Source: an uncultured candidate division Zixibacteria bacterium (GTDB lineage: Bacteria > Zixibacteria > MSB-5A5 > SM1-73). From it: a stretch of DNA of 64,000 nucleotides. The notes beneath the pieces were generated by a model, which saw nothing but the letters and a program-made list of their open reading frames with translations, was not told the origin of the DNA and searched no databases. The translations under genes and the position numbers were made by a program. The stretch covers positions 40,321 to 104,320 of the forward strand of contig CAIVRH010000007.1 in assembly GCA_903908285.1 (NCBI GenBank), written 5' to 3'. Below are positions 60,337 through 64,000 of the stretch, piece by piece. Positions within the stretch are counted from its first letter, which is position 1, and each line of letters opens with the position of its first letter.

Positions 60337-61410
60337 ATGATGAACCAATTTAAAATCCTCAGTATCAATCCAGGCGGCACTTCCACCAAGGTGGCATTGT
60401 ATTTGAACGAGAATCCCCTGAAAGAGGAAACGATCAGACATTCCGCCGAGGAATTATCTTCATTCAAAGGGACGTTAGATCAGCTGGAATATCGTAAGGA
60501 ACTGGTTTTGAAGTTTCTGGAAGCAAACAGAGTGCAGGTGAGGGAACTGGCTGCGGTGGTGGGGAGGGGGGGTACTTTTAAGGCATTGGAAAGCGGGACC
60601 TATGGGGTGAGTGAAAAAATGATTGATGATATCCGGGCGGGCAACGTTCAAGCCGATCATCCTTCCAATCTGGGGGCATTGATTGCCCATGAGATAGTAA
60701 GCGGCACGGGTGTTCCGGCTTATATAGTGGATCCGGTATCGGTAGACGAATTCATTCCGGAGGCGCGCATATCCGGACTGCCGGAGATAAAACGCGTCAG
60801 CCTGGCGCATGCGTTAAACATGAAGATGGTGGCACGAAAAGCCGCAAAACAGCTGGGTCGGCGATATGAAGAGATCAATTTAGTCATCGTTCATCTCGGT
60901 TCGGGAATAAGCGTCGGTTCCAGCCTCAAAGGCAAGACGATCGACGTCAATAATGCCAATGACATGGGTCCGTTCTCCCCGCAAAGGACCGGTGCGCTCC
61001 CGGTTACCGGTCTGGCTAAACTATGTTTTTCAGGAAAATACAACAAAAAGGAAATGATGGATCTGCTCACCAAAAAAGGCGGGCTTTTGGCTCATTTGGG
61101 AACCGATGATGTCGAGGAAGTTCAAAAAAGAATAGACGGGGGGGACGTGAATGCAAATTTGATCTACAATGCCATGGTTTACCAGATCGCCAAAGAGATC
61201 GGAGCAATGGCAACCACGTTGGATGGGAAGGTTGATGCCATAGTTTTAACAGGCGGGATTGCCAACTCCAAGAGATTGACCGATTCGATCACCCGGAAAG
61301 TCGGATTTATCGCGCCAGTGATGGTTTTTCCCGGGGAGGATGAGCTGGAAGCCCTCACCCGGGGAGCACTTAGGGTGCTTTCGGGAGAAGAAAAGGTGAA
61401 AGAATATTGA
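60337..61410 (+). CDS. buk: Butyrate kinase
   Basis: Acetokinase-family enzyme making ATP from butyryl phosphate or branched acyl phosphate. 357 residues: ILSINPGGTSTKVALY (phosphate-1), VGRGGTFKALESGTYGV, VHLGSGISVGSS, DMGPFSPQRTGALP and VLTGGIANSKRL. Butyrate kinase is favoured over acetate kinase by length and by the ENPLKEETIRHS and RGG.FK pattern. Last of the acyl-CoA block and functional partner of ptb at 586. Confidence 0.94.
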   Translation: MMNQFKILSINPGGTSTKVALYLNENPLKEETIRHSAEELSSFKGTLDQLEYRKELVLKFLEANRVQVRELAAVVGRGGTFKALESGTYGVSEKMIDDIRAGNVQADHPSNLGALIAHEIVSGTGVPAYIVDPVSVDEFIPEARISGLPEIKRVSLAHALNMKMVARKAAKQLGRRYEEINLVIVHLGSGISVGSSLKGKTIDVNNANDMGPFSPQRTGALPVTGLAKLCFSGKYNKKEMMDLLTKKGGLLAHLGTDDVEEVQKRIDGGDVNANLIYNAMVYQIAKEIGAMATTLDGKVDAIVLTGGIANSKRLTDSITRKVGFIAPVMVFPGEDELEALTRGALRVLSGEEKVKEY

Positions 61411-61712
61411 ACTTCTGAGTGGTTAGTCCTGAGTAAAAATAATATTTATTATCAGCATTTGGTTTCATCTGATATATCCGCATAATCAGTTTATAAAGCC
61501 CACTCCACTTGTTCCCCATTCATAAGGGTTAAATGATATAATGATCTTATGGCAAGTGAAGTTTGCCTGCTTAGGTTTTAAAACTCCGGGAATAAAATAA
61601 TCCATTTAAAATGGATTGATTTTCTGTTGTATCTCACCTGATTAATACTATCTTAATAACACGAAGCTAACAAAATTGAGAATCTCACTTATTTTAGGTG
61701 GAGACTTAAAAA
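61411..61712. other. Gene-free spacer after butyrate kinase
   Basis: 302 bases. A near-perfect palindrome AATCCATTTAAAATGGATT (61599-61617), followed by GATTTTC, may be a weak terminator. Otherwise AT-rich without a gene. Confidence 0.45.
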
Positions 61713-63479
61713 TTGAGCCAAAGCTTACATCTCCCGGGTAAAAACGAACAGATTAAACCAACCGTTTTAGCTTTTGGAATATTGGTGGTTTATACTATTT
61801 CCAGCATGTACCTGGAGAGAGTGGTGGGGATAAGCGATACCCTTTTAAAAACAGTATTCGCTTTTCTGTATTTTCTTTTATGGACCATGCCATTACTTTA
61901 TTTTTGGTGGAAAGGCAAAATCAGAGAAGGTTTGGCTGTTCCGATTCTGGTTTTATGTGTGGCAGTACTTTATATCTCACCATTAACTACCATACCAATT
62001 ACGGTGGGGAGAAATCTTCCGGACATTGATTTTCATGCAGCAAAAGTTTTATACAGCTCTACCGGTCATTTCTTTAATGATCCGATCACCTCATATCCGA
62101 GCATTTATCCCCCAGTTTATCATATCATATTGGGATGGATAGTGCGATTATCAGGAGCAAGCGACAGTTGGTCAGTACTAGGCATATTTCATGTTTTGAT
62201 GCTTATCACCCTTTTCGTATCGGTTTACCTTCTGGCAAATTCCTTATTCAACCCCCGGATCGGTCTTTTGTCCGTTTTGTTTTTTTGCGCGGTCTTTGAT
62301 ATGCCGGACCAAGGTTTAATGTTTTTCCCTGCACCCTTCCTATTGGGATTGACGGTGATGGTAAATTCGGTCACTTCGGTCTATGGGGGACTTAAAGGAA
62401 AACGCTGGTGTTTTTATCTAACCGGACTGGGAACCGGATTGGCGGTTACTATCTGGCCGGCTTTTTTGCTTTTAGCCATAGTACTGCTGGCGGTCATCCT
62501 TTTTACACCGGATAAAACTTTACGGCGCCCGGGGGATCTTTTGAAATTCATTCCGGCGTTTCTGATATTCCCTATTATGGTATGGGTACCTCAGTATATC
62601 TTGTTGTCCAAATCCCATCTAATGGGACACTCGACCATAGGCCAATTCAAAGGGATTCCGGGGCTTTTCTGGCTTTTCGACTTTGTGAGTCGATTTATTC
62701 TTTTAGGGGGGGTGGGTTGGCATTGGCATGGGGTGACAGTTTTATTTGGAATAACTTATGTCATTTTAATCGGTATGGCTATTCTGGGATTTCGTTCTTT
62801 GAGCAAAGAAGAGCTTATGAAAAAAAGATTTTTAAGATTATCTTTTATCCTAATGTTCATAGTCTTGTTGATAGTGCATTACGTTTTTTCCGACTCTTAT
62901 TCACGGCGTGTCCAGATTCTGTTTAGTATACCGGTTATCATTCTGGCAGCTTATCATTCGGTAACACAACTGGGCAGAAAATATAAATTGGGAGTAACGT
63001 TTTTAATAATTTGGGTCGGGGTATTCACCACCGGGTGGAATACTTATTTGGCTCACGATGCCGTGCTGAGAACTAAAAACGAGTATGAAGCCTGGAAGAA
63101 AGATGCGACAGGAGCGCTGAAATTCATACAGTCCAATACGGACTTCGGTGATTATATTTTCGCAACCAAACATACGTATCGTTATGTTATTTCGGGATAC
63201 CTGGTGCGTTTCAATCTTCTGGCACATCGATCCGGAGCATATTTTTCTTTAAATCCCGATCTTTCTGAAAAGATGCTAAAGCAGTATAATACGGTTTTGG
63301 GCTCGAATGATTTCGATGTAATAATGAGAATACTCAATTATTATGGAATAAGATATATTTTAATCAATAGAGGTGAACAAGACCAATTCCCCGGTATTGG
63401 GCTGCTGACAGAACGCTGCACCACTGTATATGTAAGCGAGTTTTATAAAGTATTGAGATGCGATGTTTTGTCCAAGTAA
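61713..63479 (+). CDS. Polytopic membrane protein, GT-C glycosyltransferase-like
   Basis: 588 residues with about 12 membrane helices and a C-terminal soluble region. An early loop NLPDIDFHAAKVLYSSTGHFFNDPITSYPSIYPPVYHII holds the acidic Asp pair typical of GT-C enzymes that use lipid-linked sugars. The C-terminal region (AYFSLNPDLSEKML...YGIRYILINRGEQDQFPG) resembles that of similar membrane mannosyltransferase-like proteins. The start is TTG with AGGTGGAG upstream. Exact acceptor unknown. Confidence 0.65.
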   Translation: MSQSLHLPGKNEQIKPTVLAFGILVVYTISSMYLERVVGISDTLLKTVFAFLYFLLWTMPLLYFWWKGKIREGLAVPILVLCVAVLYISPLTTIPITVGRNLPDIDFHAAKVLYSSTGHFFNDPITSYPSIYPPVYHIILGWIVRLSGASDSWSVLGIFHVLMLITLFVSVYLLANSLFNPRIGLLSVLFFCAVFDMPDQGLMFFPAPFLLGLTVMVNSVTSVYGGLKGKRWCFYLTGLGTGLAVTIWPAFLLLAIVLLAVILFTPDKTLRRPGDLLKFIPAFLIFPIMVWVPQYILLSKSHLMGHSTIGQFKGIPGLFWLFDFVSRFILLGGVGWHWHGVTVLFGITYVILIGMAILGFRSLSKEELMKKRFLRLSFILMFIVLLIVHYVFSDSYSRRVQILFSIPVIILAAYHSVTQLGRKYKLGVTFLIIWVGVFTTGWNTYLAHDAVLRTKNEYEAWKKDATGALKFIQSNTDFGDYIFATKHTYRYVISGYLVRFNLLAHRSGAYFSLNPDLSEKMLKQYNTVLGSNDFDVIMRILNYYGIRYILINRGEQDQFPGIGLLTERCTTVYVSEFYKVLRCDVLSK

Positions 63480-63935
63480 TGCCGATGTTTGAAAAAATAA
63501 CGTTTTAATAAATCAATTTAGAGTGATAATACAAGAAATGAGCCCGATACACGAACTTCGTTAATTCTCCCATATAATTAATACAAAATAGATCAAAAAG
63601 ACTGGTTTCTCCGATATTCCCGCCAGAGATAACAGTAAAATATTTCACATTCGATCTATTTTTAACTTGACTTTTCTTGAAGTTTGTTTATATTATTATC
63701 AAAGACATCTTAGGAAGTATTAGATAATTCGTTCCCTTAGTTAAGGTTTAATTATCTTCTCTTTCGGTATTCATCGAGCCATTCATGGTATGTAGTGAAG
63801 ACTATCTACTGGTTTTTTATATTTCCCCCACCAACTTAAAAAGACTAAAAGAGAATTTTATTTTCTCACCGTTGTTTACAAAGATTGGTTTGAGTGAAAG
63901 CTCTTTATTATAAATCCCTTTGAAAGGAGTAAAAA
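63480..63935. other. AT-rich gene-free region with a promoter candidate
   Basis: 456 bases. TTGACT (63667-63672) with TATATT (63689) or TATTAT (63691) may serve the last gene, though the leader would then be about 230 bases. No gene seen inside. Confidence 0.45.
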
Positions 63936-64000
63936 ATGATAAAGAGACTGATAATAGTTTTCTTGCTGGCTGCTTTTGTTACCGGGGGTGCTATGGCGGC
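63936..64000 (+). CDS. Secreted protein, N-terminal fragment (cut by window end)
   Basis: Only the first 21 codons are visible: MIKRLIIVFLLAAFVTGGAMA is a typical signal peptide with AxA-type cleavage. AAAGGAGT lies 7 bases before the ATG. The mature protein is beyond the window. Confidence 0.75.
   Translation, partial: MIKRLIIVFLLAAFVTGGAMA

Noticed and set aside
1..64000. tRNA or rRNA genes
   Set aside because: No cloverleaf with TTCGA-type T-loop and no conserved rRNA segments were recognised on either strand by eye; a covariance scan would settle it.

Overview
The window looks like chromosome from a Gram-negative bacterium of an uncultured lineage. It carries outer-membrane beta-barrels, a TonB-dependent-receptor-like protein, LPS-type heptosyltransferases and a secreted protein ending in a dockerin-like repeat of the GDVSxDGxxxxxDIVYLINYxYxxGPxP type. 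That repeat, with the many short palindromic intergenic repeats, suggests a Zixibacteria-like member of the FCB group; this is inference from gene style, not from a marker gene. No rRNA, tRNA or CRISPR array was recognised.

Left part (1-16.7 kb): the end of ilvE and phosphate butyryltransferase, then rpiB, glyA and a fused homocysteine methyltransferase/methylene-THF reductase (one-carbon block). A minus-strand block follows: an LtaS-like membrane phosphotransferase, ccmA-ccmB-ccmC-ccmD (the 35-residue ccmD is easily missed) and lepB. Next come a cysteine-desulfurase-like enzyme and, convergent with it, a dsrC / dsrM-like / dsrK-like set with no dsrAB in view.

Middle (16.9-38 kb): LPS/O-antigen genes (GT4, O-antigen ligase, GT2, two GT9 enzymes), a long RelA/SpoT protein overlapping pgeF, two beta-barrel proteins, uppP, a TonB-receptor-like protein, an HD hydrolase, an MFS transporter, a PHP protein, rlmN, an M48 lipoprotein, an acetyltransferase and a FolE2-family protein whose metal and catalytic signature appears erased.

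Accessory region (38-52.3 kb): almost every gene is on the minus strand and most are unusual: small membrane proteins, a HEPN ribonuclease-like gene coupled to a DGQHR/DndB-like gene, a stand-alone alarmone-synthetase-like protein, a SatD/membrane pair, a zinc-ribbon/HEAT protein, a GDPD, a VanZ-like/TPR pair and the dockerin-type protein. Seven consecutive transcription units are each preceded by a related repeat in the same orientation. Complete copies contain a terminator for the upstream gene, a near-consensus sigma-70 promoter with an invariant 16-nt spacer, and a conserved leader RNA of roughly 100 nt. Three genes also share a 3' palindrome. This modular, repeat-bounded array is the most unusual thing in the window.

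Right part (52.5-64 kb): 3-hydroxyacyl-CoA dehydrogenase, thiolase, two acyl-CoA dehydrogenases, crotonase, a leucine-dehydrogenase-family protein (with Gln at the usual catalytic Lys) and butyrate kinase, all on the plus strand. With ilvE and ptb at the left edge these could run butyrate or branched-chain acyl-CoA metabolism ending in ATP formation by Ptb-Buk. The window closes with a polytopic GT-C-like membrane protein and the signal peptide of a protein cut by the edge.
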